NCBI GenBank assembly: GCA_013911195.1
Contig: JACETS010000070.1
Location: forward strand, 1-11,804
Direction: 5' to 3'
DNA length: 11,804 nt
DNA from: Verrucomicrobiales bacterium
GTDB taxonomy: Bacteria; Verrucomicrobiota; Verrucomicrobiia; Verrucomicrobiales; DEV007
Shown here: one piece after another, positions 1 through 7,842 of the stretch
Layout of the letters: the number at the start of each line of letters is the position of its first letter
Numbering within the stretch: the stretch's first letter is position 1
Made by a program: the position numbers and the translations under genes
The notes under the pieces: generated by a model
Told to the model about the DNA's origin: nothing
Database searches by the model: none
What the model saw: the letters and a program-made list of their open reading frames with translations, nothing else

Positions 1-1377
1 ATCAGAATCCAAAGCCATAATAAAATCATCAGTCCTGAATTTCATAATTATTTAAACCACTCTAATGCCCGAGTAAGACACGAAGCTGTAATAGCAATCC
101 GACAACTCAAGGATATTAAATTCGTTAAACACCTAAGAGCTTTAGCCGAAAAAGAAAAAGATAGAGTTGTCTATTATTCAGTATGGGGAACTCTCATGGA
201 CCTTTGTTCTGATGAGGAACTAAAAAATATGGTCAATGAAGAAATTCCAGGCCTTAAACTAGCGGCTCTGCTAGCTATTCTTGAAAAGGATAACCTCCCA
301 AAAGAGCTCATTGAAAGACTTTGTCTAAATCTTGTTTTCACAGAAGGTCAAGACCCCGAAATCGTGAAAATTGCAATGAGGAGAGGGAAAGGTAAAGTAG
401 AATTTGAGAAAAGAGGCCGACCTTTAACTGTTGAGGGAACCATTAATAATGAAATTAATTCCACAGTCATTAACCCATTTTCGGATATCAAAGCCTCTAC
501 CAAAAACTCCTACTCTGTAGACACACTTAAAGTTGGAAAAAATATTTATTCCGACAGAAATTATCTATTTAAAGAAGTCCCCCCTATTCTTCAGAATGAT
601 ATTTTTATAAAAACGGCATGCAATGACGCCGAGAATTCTAACAATTTCCAACTCACTTTTAATCTAAGGCATCCAAGCACTTTATATTTAATAGACGATT
701 CAAGGGGCGAGAAATTACCAGATTGGGCAATTAATCAATGGAAAGAAACAGATTTAATTATCGTTAGCAGTGAGGGAATTAAAATGAATATCTATGAGAA
801 AAAATTTCCGGCTGGTAAAGTCAAATTAGGCCCAAACAGGCAAGGAGTTAGTGCAAGAAAAGGAAATTATCTGATCGCTGCAAAACCAAAATTACTAAAT
901 AAAAAAATTGAAAAAACGACGATCGTATCAGCAATTAAATACTTACCTGCTGCGGAAGCAAAAAAAGGAGAAGATCTCTTCATGAGTAAATACGGTGCAA
1001 ACTGTGCATCCTGTCACCAAGTATCAGGTAAAGGTAATAATCATGCACCCGATCTCAGCGATATAGGTAACCGCTCAGATCCTAGAATTCTTGCAGAAGC
1101 TATACTTAATCCCAGTCAAAGCATCACAGAAGGGTTTGCCGCACAAATGTTTGAGATGAAAAATGGAAGAATTCATACAGGTATCCTGCTTCAAGAAACT
1201 GGCAAGGAGGTAAAACTTGCTGTTACTGGTGGAGCTATAATTTCTATATCCAGAGAAAACATAATAAATCGTAAAGGATTACCTATCTCCGCTATGCCTG
1301 CGATATTTTCTGAAATGCTTAATCCTCAGGAATTAGCACATATAATCGCCTATTTGTTGGAGCAAAGAAAAAAATAA
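1..1377 (+). CDS. HEAT-repeat / beta-sandwich / PVC-type c-type cytochrome protein, C-terminal part
   Basis: The frame is open from the first base, so the gene starts upstream of the window; the ATG at 196 is an internal methionine. The 458 visible codons fall into three parts. Codons about 18-130 are helical HEAT-like repeats (for example ARVRHEAVIAIRQL). Codons about 172-296 look like an all-beta domain opening with GKNIYSDRNYLF and ending near FPAGKVKLGPN. Codons about 318-458 match the Pirellula/Verrucomicrobium-type haem-binding domain: CASCH at codons 335-339 binds haem covalently, followed by APDLSDIGNR, LNPSQSI, a GRIHTGI strand and SAMP, whose methionine (codon 432) is the probable distal ligand. 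Family members often carry an N-terminal sugar-dehydrogenase-like propeller before the HEAT region; whether this one does cannot be seen. Probably exported and involved in periplasmic electron transfer or carbohydrate oxidation (inference). The cytochrome assignment is firm, the substrate unknown. Confidence 0.88.
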   Translation: MRIQSHNKIISPEFHNYLNHSNARVRHEAVIAIRQLKDIKFVKHLRALAEKEKDRVVYYSVWGTLMDLCSDEELKNMVNEEIPGLKLAALLAILEKDNLPKELIERLCLNLVFTEGQDPEIVKIAMRRGKGKVEFEKRGRPLTVEGTINNEINSTVINPFSDIKASTKNSYSVDTLKVGKNIYSDRNYLFKEVPPILQNDIFIKTACNDAENSNNFQLTFNLRHPSTLYLIDDSRGEKLPDWAINQWKETDLIIVSSEGIKMNIYEKKFPAGKVKLGPNRQGVSARKGNYLIAAKPKLLNKKIEKTTIVSAIKYLPAAEAKKGEDLFMSKYGANCASCHQVSGKGNNHAPDLSDIGNRSDPRILAEAILNPSQSITEGFAAQMFEMKNGRIHTGILLQETGKEVKLAVTGGAIISISRENIINRKGLPISAMPAIFSEMLNPQELAHIIAYLLEQRKK

Positions 1378-1494
1378 CAAATCTACTTTTAAGCATCTAT
1401 TATCTGATTTTTTTAATTAAAATACATTAGTAAAAATAGGTAATTTAGTTCTATATTTTTGCTTTTAAGTTAATTTATTTACGAAATTAATTCT
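1378..1494. other. AT-rich spacer, probable promoter region of the efflux operon
   Basis: This 117-bp gap is almost entirely A and T. It holds a near-consensus -10 hexamer TATATT at 1452-1457 but no matching -35 at 16-18 bp, so the promoter for the downstream efflux genes is plausible but not pinned down. I see no GC-rich stem followed by a T-run that would end the upstream cytochrome transcript. Confidence 0.3.
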
Positions 1495-2799
1495 TTGAAT
1501 TCCGCTGATAAAAACTCCTCAACTAATGTTACAGATTCATCAAATGATGATTCTGAGATAAGTCTTTCAAGTTTGTGGTTTTTACGAGCCCTGACACCAG
1601 TGGTTATTCTTCTTTTAGGATTTGGAGTTTATAAATTATTGATAACAAATTTACCTGAGGAGGAAGATAAACAGACCGGCATTATAAAGCAAAGTAGAGA
1701 GTTGAAAACCAGGGTTATTGAATTAAATAAAGAAAATTATCAGACAAAAATTCAAGCCAATGGAATCGTCAAAGCTCATAATGAAATCAGTTTAACCTCA
1801 CAGGTTAGTGGTAGAATCATTACGATTCATCCTCAATTTGATGACGGTGCATTCTTTGAAAAAGGTACGGTTCTTTTAGAATTAGAGGAGGCAGATTTTC
1901 TTACCGCTGTTGCGAGTGCAACTGCAAACCTTGCTCAGGCCGAGGCAGCGCATGCACAAGAAAAGGCTAGATCTGAACAAGCAAGGTTGAATTGGGAAGA
2001 CCTTGGCTATGACGAGGAACCTAACGAGTTAGTACTTAGACTTCCTCAATTAAGAGAAGCTGTCGCAAGAGTTAATTCTGCCAAAACACAATTAGCCCAA
2101 GCTGAGCGAAATCTCGGCCGCTCAAAAATCAGAGCTCCATTTGATGGAAGGGTCATACAAAGAAATGTTGGTATTAGCCAAGCTATATCAGCAACCACAA
2201 TACTTGGGAAAATTTTTTCCGTTGATTATGCAGAGGTGCGTCTACCTATCAGTAGTCAAGATATGAAACATCTAAAACTTCCTGAGGCTCCTGATGATGA
2301 GCCTCTTGAGATAAAACTAAGTGATGCTTTAAATGAAGAAAACGAATCTAATTGGCCTGCTCAGATTGTGAGAACTGAAGGCACTCTAGATCAAAGCTCC
2401 TTAGAACTCTTTGCGATTGCAAGAATACCAGATCCATTTGGTAAAGAGTCTGGAAACCCTCCACTTAGAATTGGTCAACCAGTAGAGGCTGAGATACCAG
2501 GAAATGTTATTGAAGATGTATTTAAAATACCAAGAATGGCAGTTAGACAACTAAGAATGATTTATTTGGTGGATAAAGAAAGCTCAATCATCAGAGGTTC
2601 CGTCATAAAAACAATCAATGAAAGTGAAGAATTTATTTTCATAAAAGATCCAGACATCACTGAGGGCACACTACTTGCAACCACACCAATGGCATGGGTA
2701 CCTGAGGGAGCAAAGGTTGAAATCATAAATGATAAAGAAGAACAACTACTTGAATCGGAGGAAACGGACAGTAGCGATAATAAAACTTCTTCTTTTTAG
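1495..2799 (+). CDS. RND efflux membrane fusion (periplasmic adaptor) protein
   Basis: This 434-residue protein belongs to the AcrA/MexA-like adaptor family, which links an inner-membrane RND permease to an outer-membrane channel. A hydrophilic, Ser/Asp-rich N-terminus (1-28) precedes one membrane anchor (about 32-52), so it is held as a signal anchor rather than as a lipoprotein. Next come the first half of the lipoyl-like domain (about 84-132, with SGRIITI), an Ala/Gln/Glu-rich coiled-coil hairpin (about 133-210), the second lipoyl half (KIRAPFDGRV, 211-220), then beta-barrel and membrane-proximal domains. The acidic tail is rich in Glu and Asp. The start is TTG: a TAA at 1471 blocks the frame upstream, the next in-frame ATG lies deep in the protein, and no Shine-Dalgarno is visible; ATT at 1477 or 1486 is an unlikely alternative. 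The stop is 4 bp before the permease gene, so the two are surely cotranscribed. Confidence 0.9.
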   Translation: MNSADKNSSTNVTDSSNDDSEISLSSLWFLRALTPVVILLLGFGVYKLLITNLPEEEDKQTGIIKQSRELKTRVIELNKENYQTKIQANGIVKAHNEISLTSQVSGRIITIHPQFDDGAFFEKGTVLLELEEADFLTAVASATANLAQAEAAHAQEKARSEQARLNWEDLGYDEEPNELVLRLPQLREAVARVNSAKTQLAQAERNLGRSKIRAPFDGRVIQRNVGISQAISATTILGKIFSVDYAEVRLPISSQDMKHLKLPEAPDDEPLEIKLSDALNEENESNWPAQIVRTEGTLDQSSLELFAIARIPDPFGKESGNPPLRIGQPVEAEIPGNVIEDVFKIPRMAVRQLRMIYLVDKESSIIRGSVIKTINESEEFIFIKDPDITEGTLLATTPMAWVPEGAKVEIINDKEEQLLESEETDSSDNKTSSF

Positions 2800-2803
2800 A
2801 TAA

Positions 2804-5800
2804 ATGATCCGATGGTTCACTAATAACGGTATTGCCGCCAATCTTCTTATGATTGGCATTCTCCTTGCAGGAGTTTATAGCGCGATGTTCAAAGTGCCAC
2901 TTGAGGTAATTCCACCAGACAGTGGTTGGAAAATTGTCTACATGGAAGTCATGTACAGAGGAGGAACGGCAAAAGACGTTGAAAAAGGAGTTTTACTTCC
3001 AGTCGAAAGAGCTCTCGAAGGATTAAACGGGATTAGAGAAATCAACTCTGATGGAATGCGAGGAAGAGCCAAATTTTATATTAAAGCAGAAAAAGGAACC
3101 GACCTGCGAGAATTAAGAGAAAATATTAGAGGTAGAATTGATCAAATATCAACTTTCCCAGCTGAAACAGAACCACCAAAAATTGTCATACCAAATTTTT
3201 CCAGTTTCTTTCCTGTTATCAGCATCGCTGTAACTGGAAAACTGCAAGAAGAAGAACTTCGAGAAATCACTCATCAAGTAAGAGATGACATATTAGAGAT
3301 TGATGGTATCAGCCAAGCCAGTGCTCAAGGAGACAGAAGTTATGAAATTTCCGTTGAAGCAAAAATACCAAAACTAGAATCTTACAACCTAGGTTTTCGA
3401 GAGCTAGTCGACTCAATTAGACGATCGTCTATTGATCTACCGGCTGGATCTATCAACAGTGAAAGTGGAAGACTAATAGTTAGAACCCGAGGCCAAGCCT
3501 ATTCAAAAAAAGAATTTGAAAATATTCCTGTAAGGGCAGCCAATGGAGCAGAAGTAAGATTGGGTGAAGTAGCCGAAATAAAAGATGGCTTTGAAGAGGA
3601 CAAAGTACTGACCGATTTCAATGGCAACCCAACCATGTTTGTGAGGGTTAGCAGGACCGGTAAAGAAAGTGCAATTGATATTGCAGACAAAGTAAAAGAA
3701 TATGTCGAAAATTCAGGTGAAAGATTTGCCGAAGGTATTCAGTTGTTCACTTGGGATGATAAATCTCTCTCAATGAGAGGAAGACTTGGAACCTTAGTCT
3801 CCTCACTTCTTCAAGGGTCCATTCTAGTCTTTATAGTGCTAGGTTTATTCTTGAGGCCTAAGGTTGCTCTTTGGGTAGTTATTGGTATACCCGTAAGCTT
3901 TGCAGGAGGGGTCATTCTAATGCCTTTTTTTGGTGTCACTGCAAATGTGATGAGCCTATTCGGATTTATCATCGTTCTCGGAGTAGTCGTCGATGATGCT
4001 ATAGTTACAGGGGAAAATGTTTACTCAAAACTTCAATCTGGCTTAAACCCCATTGAGGCCTCCATTTTGGGAACTAAAGAGGTAACTGTTCCAGTGACCT
4101 TTGGAATTTTAACGACAATTGCTGCCTTTATTCCTTTGTTATACCTCAACGAAGGAAGATTTGGAGATTTTGCCAGCCAAATACCTCCAATCGTGGCTCC
4201 AGTTCTTCTTTTTTCATTAATTGAATCAAAATTAATTCTCCCCTCGCACCTAAAACATGTTAAACCTAGAAACACGGAAAAAGGAATTTTTACTCGCTTT
4301 CAAAAGAGTTTTGCAAATGGGTTAGAGTGGTTTGTTGATAAAGTATATAGACCGAGCTTAGAAATCGCAGTCAAATGGCGAATAAGTGTTCTAGCTAGCT
4401 TCATTGCAGCTGCCTTTATAATGGCGGGAGTTTGGTCAAGTGGAAGAATTGGATTTTCAGGACATCCTTCTGTCGAAAGTTTAAAAATTGCGGCTTCTTT
4501 GAATCTACCCAATGATTTAGGAATCGAAAAAACCGCATCCATAATCAACAAAATCGAGCAGGCTGCCTACAGCATCAAAGATGAATTTGTTGATCCTAAA
4601 ACCGGAACAACCTTAATTCAAAATATCGCAAAAGTAACCGGATCCTACAGACTTGGTGGGCGTTATGATGAATCCAGAGGTCAAGTTATCGTTGAAGTCA
4701 CTCCTCCAAGTATGCGTTCTGAGCCTGGACCAAAAAATAGTGAAATCGCTCAAAGATGGAAGGAAGTGGTCGGTGAAATAGAAGAAGCCGATGATTTTTC
4801 CATTCAGTCTGAAACTTTCGGACGCAGAAACAATGATGATGATGAGCAAAAACAATCAGAGCCCCTTGAACTTGAATTGAGAGGTCCTTACTCAGAGAAG
4901 AAAAACGAAATCGCTCAACGAATCAAAACACTGTTACGCATGAAGCGTAATCCTGAATATGATTCGTCTAGCTCTCTTTCCCCTGAGCTTAATGCACCAA
5001 TGATTCTAAACCCTCAAATATCAAGTAGCTGGGCCAAAATAAATCGTGGAAATGATGAACTTGAATTTACCTTAAAACCTAGAGCTGCTGAACTTGGCCT
5101 TTCCCAGCAATCACTAGCGAGACAGGTCAGGCAGGCATTTTATGGAGAAGAAGCACAGAGAATAATGAGAGGAACTGACGAGATTAGGGTTATGGTTAGA
5201 TTGCCCAAAAAAGACAGGCAATCATTGCATACTCTTGCCAGACTAAAAATCAGAACACCATCTGGATCTGAGGTTCCTCTAGCCACCGTAGCAGACTTTA
5301 AGCCCACAAAATCTCCATCTTTTGTGGAAAGAAATGATAAAGCAGAGGTAATACGCATCGGAGCAAGACCTAAAGATGACACCGTTGATATCTTGAAAAT
5401 AGCTCGTGATATGAAACCTGAAATACAGAAAATAATTAACGAGGAAAAAAATCTATCATTTCAATACACTGGATATATTGCAGAACATGCAGAGTTAAAA
5501 AGACGAAACATCATTGCATCAATTACTCTCACGTTTGCGCTTTTTGCATTGTTAGCCATTCCATTCAAGTCTGTGATGCAACCAATCTATGTTTTATTAG
5601 CATTACCGTTTGGAGTAATAGGTGCCATGATTGGGCATTTGGTGATGGGTATTAATCTTTCTTGGCTATCCATATTCGGCATGCTTGCATTGGCTGGAGT
5701 CGTCGTGAACGATTCATTGGTAATGGTGGATCACGTCAATCGGAAACTCAAAGAAGGGATGGACTTAAAAAAAGCGGCTATAGAATCTGGAACTCGTCGA

Positions 5801-6049
5801 TTTAGACCTATTCTACTAACTTCTCTTACCACATTTGCCGGTTTGTTCCCTCTGCTTATGGATAATTCACTGCAGGCTCAATTCCTAATTCCTATGGCAA
5901 CATCACTTGGATTTGGAGTATTGTTTGCAACTGCCATTACTCTTTACCTTATTCCATGTGCATTGCTTTTTGCAGATGATGTTAAAAAATACATCTTGAG
6001 AATTTTCAGAGCAATTTTCAACGGTAATAATCAATCCACTTCAGTTTAA
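2804..6049 (+). CDS. RND family efflux permease (AcrB/HAE1-like)
   Basis: This 1081-residue inner-membrane pump should export a small molecule using the proton gradient, as a trimer with the adaptor encoded just upstream. The family layout is complete: TM1 (about 10-30), first periplasmic loop (about 31-328), TM2-6 (about 335-480), TM7 (about 527-546), second periplasmic loop (about 547-900) and TM8-12 (about 902-1056). The TM4 proton-relay aspartates are present in GVVVDDAI (D397-D398), and LIESKLILPSHL (472-483) follows TM6. TM10 reads GVVVNDSL (965-972), lacking the lysine found in AcrB; this variant is seen in other RND branches. An Asn/Asp/Gln-rich stretch (676-684) sits in the second porter loop. 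The ATG lies 4 bp after the adaptor stop with no clear Shine-Dalgarno, suggesting translational coupling. The substrate cannot be read from the sequence. No outer membrane channel gene is adjacent. Confidence 0.93.
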   Translation: MIRWFTNNGIAANLLMIGILLAGVYSAMFKVPLEVIPPDSGWKIVYMEVMYRGGTAKDVEKGVLLPVERALEGLNGIREINSDGMRGRAKFYIKAEKGTDLRELRENIRGRIDQISTFPAETEPPKIVIPNFSSFFPVISIAVTGKLQEEELREITHQVRDDILEIDGISQASAQGDRSYEISVEAKIPKLESYNLGFRELVDSIRRSSIDLPAGSINSESGRLIVRTRGQAYSKKEFENIPVRAANGAEVRLGEVAEIKDGFEEDKVLTDFNGNPTMFVRVSRTGKESAIDIADKVKEYVENSGERFAEGIQLFTWDDKSLSMRGRLGTLVSSLLQGSILVFIVLGLFLRPKVALWVVIGIPVSFAGGVILMPFFGVTANVMSLFGFIIVLGVVVDDAIVTGENVYSKLQSGLNPIEASILGTKEVTVPVTFGILTTIAAFIPLLYLNEGRFGDFASQIPPIVAPVLLFSLIESKLILPSHLKHVKPRNTEKGIFTRFQKSFANGLEWFVDKVYRPSLEIAVKWRISVLASFIAAAFIMAGVWSSGRIGFSGHPSVESLKIAASLNLPNDLGIEKTASIINKIEQAAYSIKDEFVDPKTGTTLIQNIAKVTGSYRLGGRYDESRGQVIVEVTPPSMRSEPGPKNSEIAQRWKEVVGEIEEADDFSIQSETFGRRNNDDDEQKQSEPLELELRGPYSEKKNEIAQRIKTLLRMKRNPEYDSSSSLSPELNAPMILNPQISSSWAKINRGNDELEFTLKPRAAELGLSQQSLARQVRQAFYGEEAQRIMRGTDEIRVMVRLPKKDRQSLHTLARLKIRTPSGSEVPLATVADFKPTKSPSFVERNDKAEVIRIGARPKDDTVDILKIARDMKPEIQKIINEEKNLSFQYTGYIAEHAELKRRNIIASITLTFALFALLAIPFKSVMQPIYVLLALPFGVIGAMIGHLVMGINLSWLSIFGMLALAGVVVNDSLVMVDHVNRKLKEGMDLKKAAIESGTRRFRPILLTSLTTFAGLFPLLMDNSLQAQFLIPMATSLGFGVLFATAITLYLIPCALLFADDVKKYILRIFRAIFNGNNQSTSV

Positions 6050-6530
6050 ACCTAACGGAATCTGTTGTAATTTTTTTGGGAATTTCTATTTCAAAATATC
6101 CAGGAATTTTTTTTGAATTGTCACCCTCATTCCGAACTAAGTATTTACCTCTAATTGTATTCCCTTTGGTGTCACTCATTCTTACTTTAAAGGTATTTTT
6201 TCCATAATTCATCCCCTGCGAACTCAGTGTGAAACCTTCTAATCCAGAAAGATGAAAACGGATTAGAACTTTTTTGGGCCATTCACCCTCAATTATTTTA
6301 ATACTTGCAGCTCCAATACCGAATTTATCGAATACATTAAAGATAACCGAATCTACTAATGAGGTAACTTCAATCTTTCTGTTATCAGGTTTTCCACTTC
6401 CAGAAAGATCAATTTCATAATTTGAAGATTCCGCAAGTGCATCGGTTAGAATAAAAGATATAGCAAAAATATATATGATGAACGTGATTCTTTTTCTAAA
6501 CATTATTAATATTTTTATTAGCCTATTCAT
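6018..6530 (-). CDS. small exported protein of unknown function, beta-rich, ending in WIDYYR
   Basis: This encodes a 170-residue protein with no function I can assign. ATG at 6530 is chosen because AAGGTG (6539-6534) sits 5 bases upstream, the best ribosome site in the window. A GTG at 6536 and an ATG at 6503 are in-frame alternatives, the latter giving a more usual signal length. A Sec-type signal follows: basic FRKR, hydrophobic core (about 15-29) and likely cleavage after ALA (residue 33). The mature part has alternating hydrophobic residues typical of a beta-sandwich, with WPKKVLIRFHLSGLEGFTLS in the middle and WIDYYR at the extreme C-terminus. From memory these two patterns recur in exported hypothetical proteins of Planctomycetes and Verrucomicrobia; a search would have to confirm this. 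It has no cysteines, so it is not a lipoprotein. Its 3' end overlaps the convergent permease gene by 32 bp. Confidence 0.75.
   Translation of the reverse strand: MNRLIKILIMFRKRITFIIYIFAISFILTDALAESSNYEIDLSGSGKPDNRKIEVTSLVDSVIFNVFDKFGIGAASIKIIEGEWPKKVLIRFHLSGLEGFTLSSQGMNYGKNTFKVRMSDTKGNTIRGKYLVRNEGDNSKKIPGYFEIEIPKKITTDSVRFKLKWIDYYR
6053..6077 (+). terminator. candidate intrinsic terminator of the efflux operon
   Basis: Just after the permease stop, TAACGG (6053-6058) can pair with CTGTTG (6062-6067) across a 3-base loop. Two of the six pairs are G-T wobbles. A run of seven T follows at 6071-6077. The stem is weak, but position and T-run fit a terminator. It lies inside the 3' coding part of the convergent minus-strand gene. 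Confidence 0.35.
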
Positions 6531-6533
6531 TTT

Positions 6534-6539
6534 CACCTT
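6534..6539 (-). promoter_or_regulatory. ribosome binding site deciding the start at 6530
   Basis: Read on the minus strand this is AAGGTG, whose AGG ends five bases before the ATG at 6530-6528. It overlaps the GTG at 6536, which makes the longer GTG start unlikely. It is the only clear Shine-Dalgarno seen ahead of a gene in this window. Confidence 0.6.
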
Positions 6540-6551
6540 AAAATAACTATT

Positions 6552-6557
6552 ATTATA
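6552..6557 (-). promoter_or_regulatory. -10 element for the small exported protein gene
   Basis: A perfect TATAAT on the minus strand lies about 22 bp ahead of the ATG at 6530, predicting a short leader of roughly 15 bases that still contains the ribosome site. No good -35 is seen at 16-18 bp upstream (closest: CTAAGG or GCTAAG), so it may be weak or helped by an activator. Confidence 0.4.
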
Positions 6558-6569
6558 TCAATACACGAC

Positions 6570-6598
6570 TTGACCTTAGCCCCTCATGATATCATGAT
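6570..6598 (+). promoter_or_regulatory. candidate dapL promoter
   Basis: TTGACC (6570-6575) matches the -35 consensus at five of six bases. CATGAT (6593-6598) follows after a 17-bp spacer and matches the -10 consensus at four of six. Transcription would begin at about 6605, one or two bases before the dapL ATG at 6607. This would explain the absence of a Shine-Dalgarno: the mRNA may be leaderless. Confidence 0.4.
6584..6597. repeat. perfect 14-bp palindrome on the dapL promoter
   Basis: TCATGATATCATGA is fully self-complementary over 14 bp and contains the 8-bp unit ATCATGAT with its mirrored copy. It covers most of the proposed -10 and ends ten bases before the dapL start. A dimeric regulator could bind here and block dapL, or act on both divergent genes; no regulator gene is in the window. 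Confidence 0.5.
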
Positions 6599-6606
6599 CT
6601 GCCCCA

Positions 6607-7842
6607 ATGGCTAAATTAAACAACCACTATTTAAAACTCAAAGCAGGATATCTTTTCCCCGAAATTGCTCGAAGAGTAAATTTATTTACTGACAACAATC
6701 CAGATGGAGCCAAACAAATCATTCGATGTGGGATTGGTGACGTCACAGAGCCTTTACCCTTAGCGGCACGTGAAGCAATGAAAGCAGCTATTGATGAGTT
6801 AGGCAATAGAGAGACCTTCAAGGGATACGGTCCAGAACAAGGATATGGTTTTCTTAGATCAGCCATAGCAAAAGGAGATTATCAAGATAATGGAATCCAA
6901 GTTGAGGATGACGAAATCTTTGTTTCAGATGGGTCTAAATGTGACACCGGAAACATTCTAGACATCTTTGGTAACAATAATAAGATTGCAATTACCGATC
7001 CTGTATACCCTGTTTACGTTGATACAAATGTCATGGCAGGAAATACTGGTGAAGCTAATGAGAGTGGAGCTTATGAGGGAATTTATTATATGCCCTGCAA
7101 TGCGGAAAATGGTTTTGTTCCTGAAATTCCTAAAGAGCGTGTTGATTTAATTTACCTCTGCTACCCAAATAATCCTACGGGGGCAACAGCAACAAAAGAC
7201 CAACTTAAAGAATGGGTCGATTATGCAAAGGCTAATGGATCAATCATTCTCTATGATGCAGCTTATCAAGCATTCATTAAGGATGAGAACGTACCACGTT
7301 CAATCTACGAAATTGATGGAGCAAGGGACTGCGCGATAGAGTTCAGATCCTTTTCAAAAAACGGAGGTTTTACTGGAGTTAGATGTGCTTTCACTGTCGT
7401 TCCAAAAGAGCTAATGGCTGAAGATGATAAAGGTGAAAAACGATCACTTCATCCTTTGTGGTCAAGAAGACAATCAACTAAGTTTAATAGCGTCAGTTAT
7501 CCAGTTCAAAAAGCGGCTGAAGCTCTATACACGGAGGAAGGAAAAAACCAAGTTAGCAGTCTAATCTCTCATTACATGGACAATGCAGCATTGCTCAGTT
7601 CAGCATGTGCCGAAATTGGGCTTTCTGTTTACGGCGGAGAAAATGCTCCATATGTATGGGTGGCTTGCCCTGAGTCTGTAGACAGCTGGGGAATGTTTGA
7701 TAAAATGCTTAATGAGGCAAATGTTGTTATTACACCTGGTGCAGGTTTTGGTGAAGCCGGTGAAGGGTTCTTTAGAATTTCGGCATTTAACTCTAAAGCG
7801 AATGTTGAAACGGTCTGCGAGAGACTAAAGAAAACTCTTTGA
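6607..7842 (+). CDS. dapL: LL-diaminopimelate aminotransferase
   Basis: This 411-residue cytoplasmic PLP enzyme (EC 2.6.1.83) converts tetrahydrodipicolinate and glutamate directly to LL-diaminopimelate and 2-oxoglutarate, bypassing the acylated intermediates of the DapD/C/E route. It supplies lysine and peptidoglycan cross-link precursor. The class I/II aminotransferase landmarks are present: IRCGIGDVTEPLP (39-51), FKGYGPEQGY (71-80), SDGSK (107-111), CYPNNPTGA (185-193), YDAAYQAF (216-223, with the pyridine-binding Asp217) and SFSKNGGFTGVR (248-259) with the Schiff-base lysine K251. GYGPEQGY and SFSKxxGFTGVR separate it from AspC-like enzymes. Length is normal for the family. DapL is typical of Chlamydiae, Verrucomicrobia, Cyanobacteria and plants, which fits the other genes here. 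It stands alone as a single-gene unit with its own promoter, and its stop is 7 bp from the stop of the convergent gene. Confidence 0.95.
   Translation: MAKLNNHYLKLKAGYLFPEIARRVNLFTDNNPDGAKQIIRCGIGDVTEPLPLAAREAMKAAIDELGNRETFKGYGPEQGYGFLRSAIAKGDYQDNGIQVEDDEIFVSDGSKCDTGNILDIFGNNNKIAITDPVYPVYVDTNVMAGNTGEANESGAYEGIYYMPCNAENGFVPEIPKERVDLIYLCYPNNPTGATATKDQLKEWVDYAKANGSIILYDAAYQAFIKDENVPRSIYEIDGARDCAIEFRSFSKNGGFTGVRCAFTVVPKELMAEDDKGEKRSLHPLWSRRQSTKFNSVSYPVQKAAEALYTEEGKNQVSSLISHYMDNAALLSSACAEIGLSVYGGENAPYVWVACPESVDSWGMFDKMLNEANVVITPGAGFGEAGEGFFRISAFNSKANVETVCERLKKTL

Noticed and set aside
196..198. ATG that could be taken as the start of the cytochrome gene
   Set aside because: The frame is open to base 1 and the upstream codons encode continuing HEAT-like sequence, so this is an internal methionine of a gene cut by the window edge.
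3499..5382. Several antisense open frames of 63-83 codons inside the permease gene (3499-3690, 4033-4275, 4300-4551, 4613-4855, 5140-5382)
   Set aside because: They have no recognisable domain or ribosome site and lie wholly inside a well-supported gene; they are by-products of its codon use.
6534..6536. GTG as the start of the small exported protein
   Set aside because: It lies within the AAGGTG ribosome site of the ATG two codons later and has no site of its own.
6627..7150. Short open frames within dapL (6627-6866 minus, 6968-7150 plus)
   Set aside because: Overlap a firmly identified enzyme gene and show no protein-like features.
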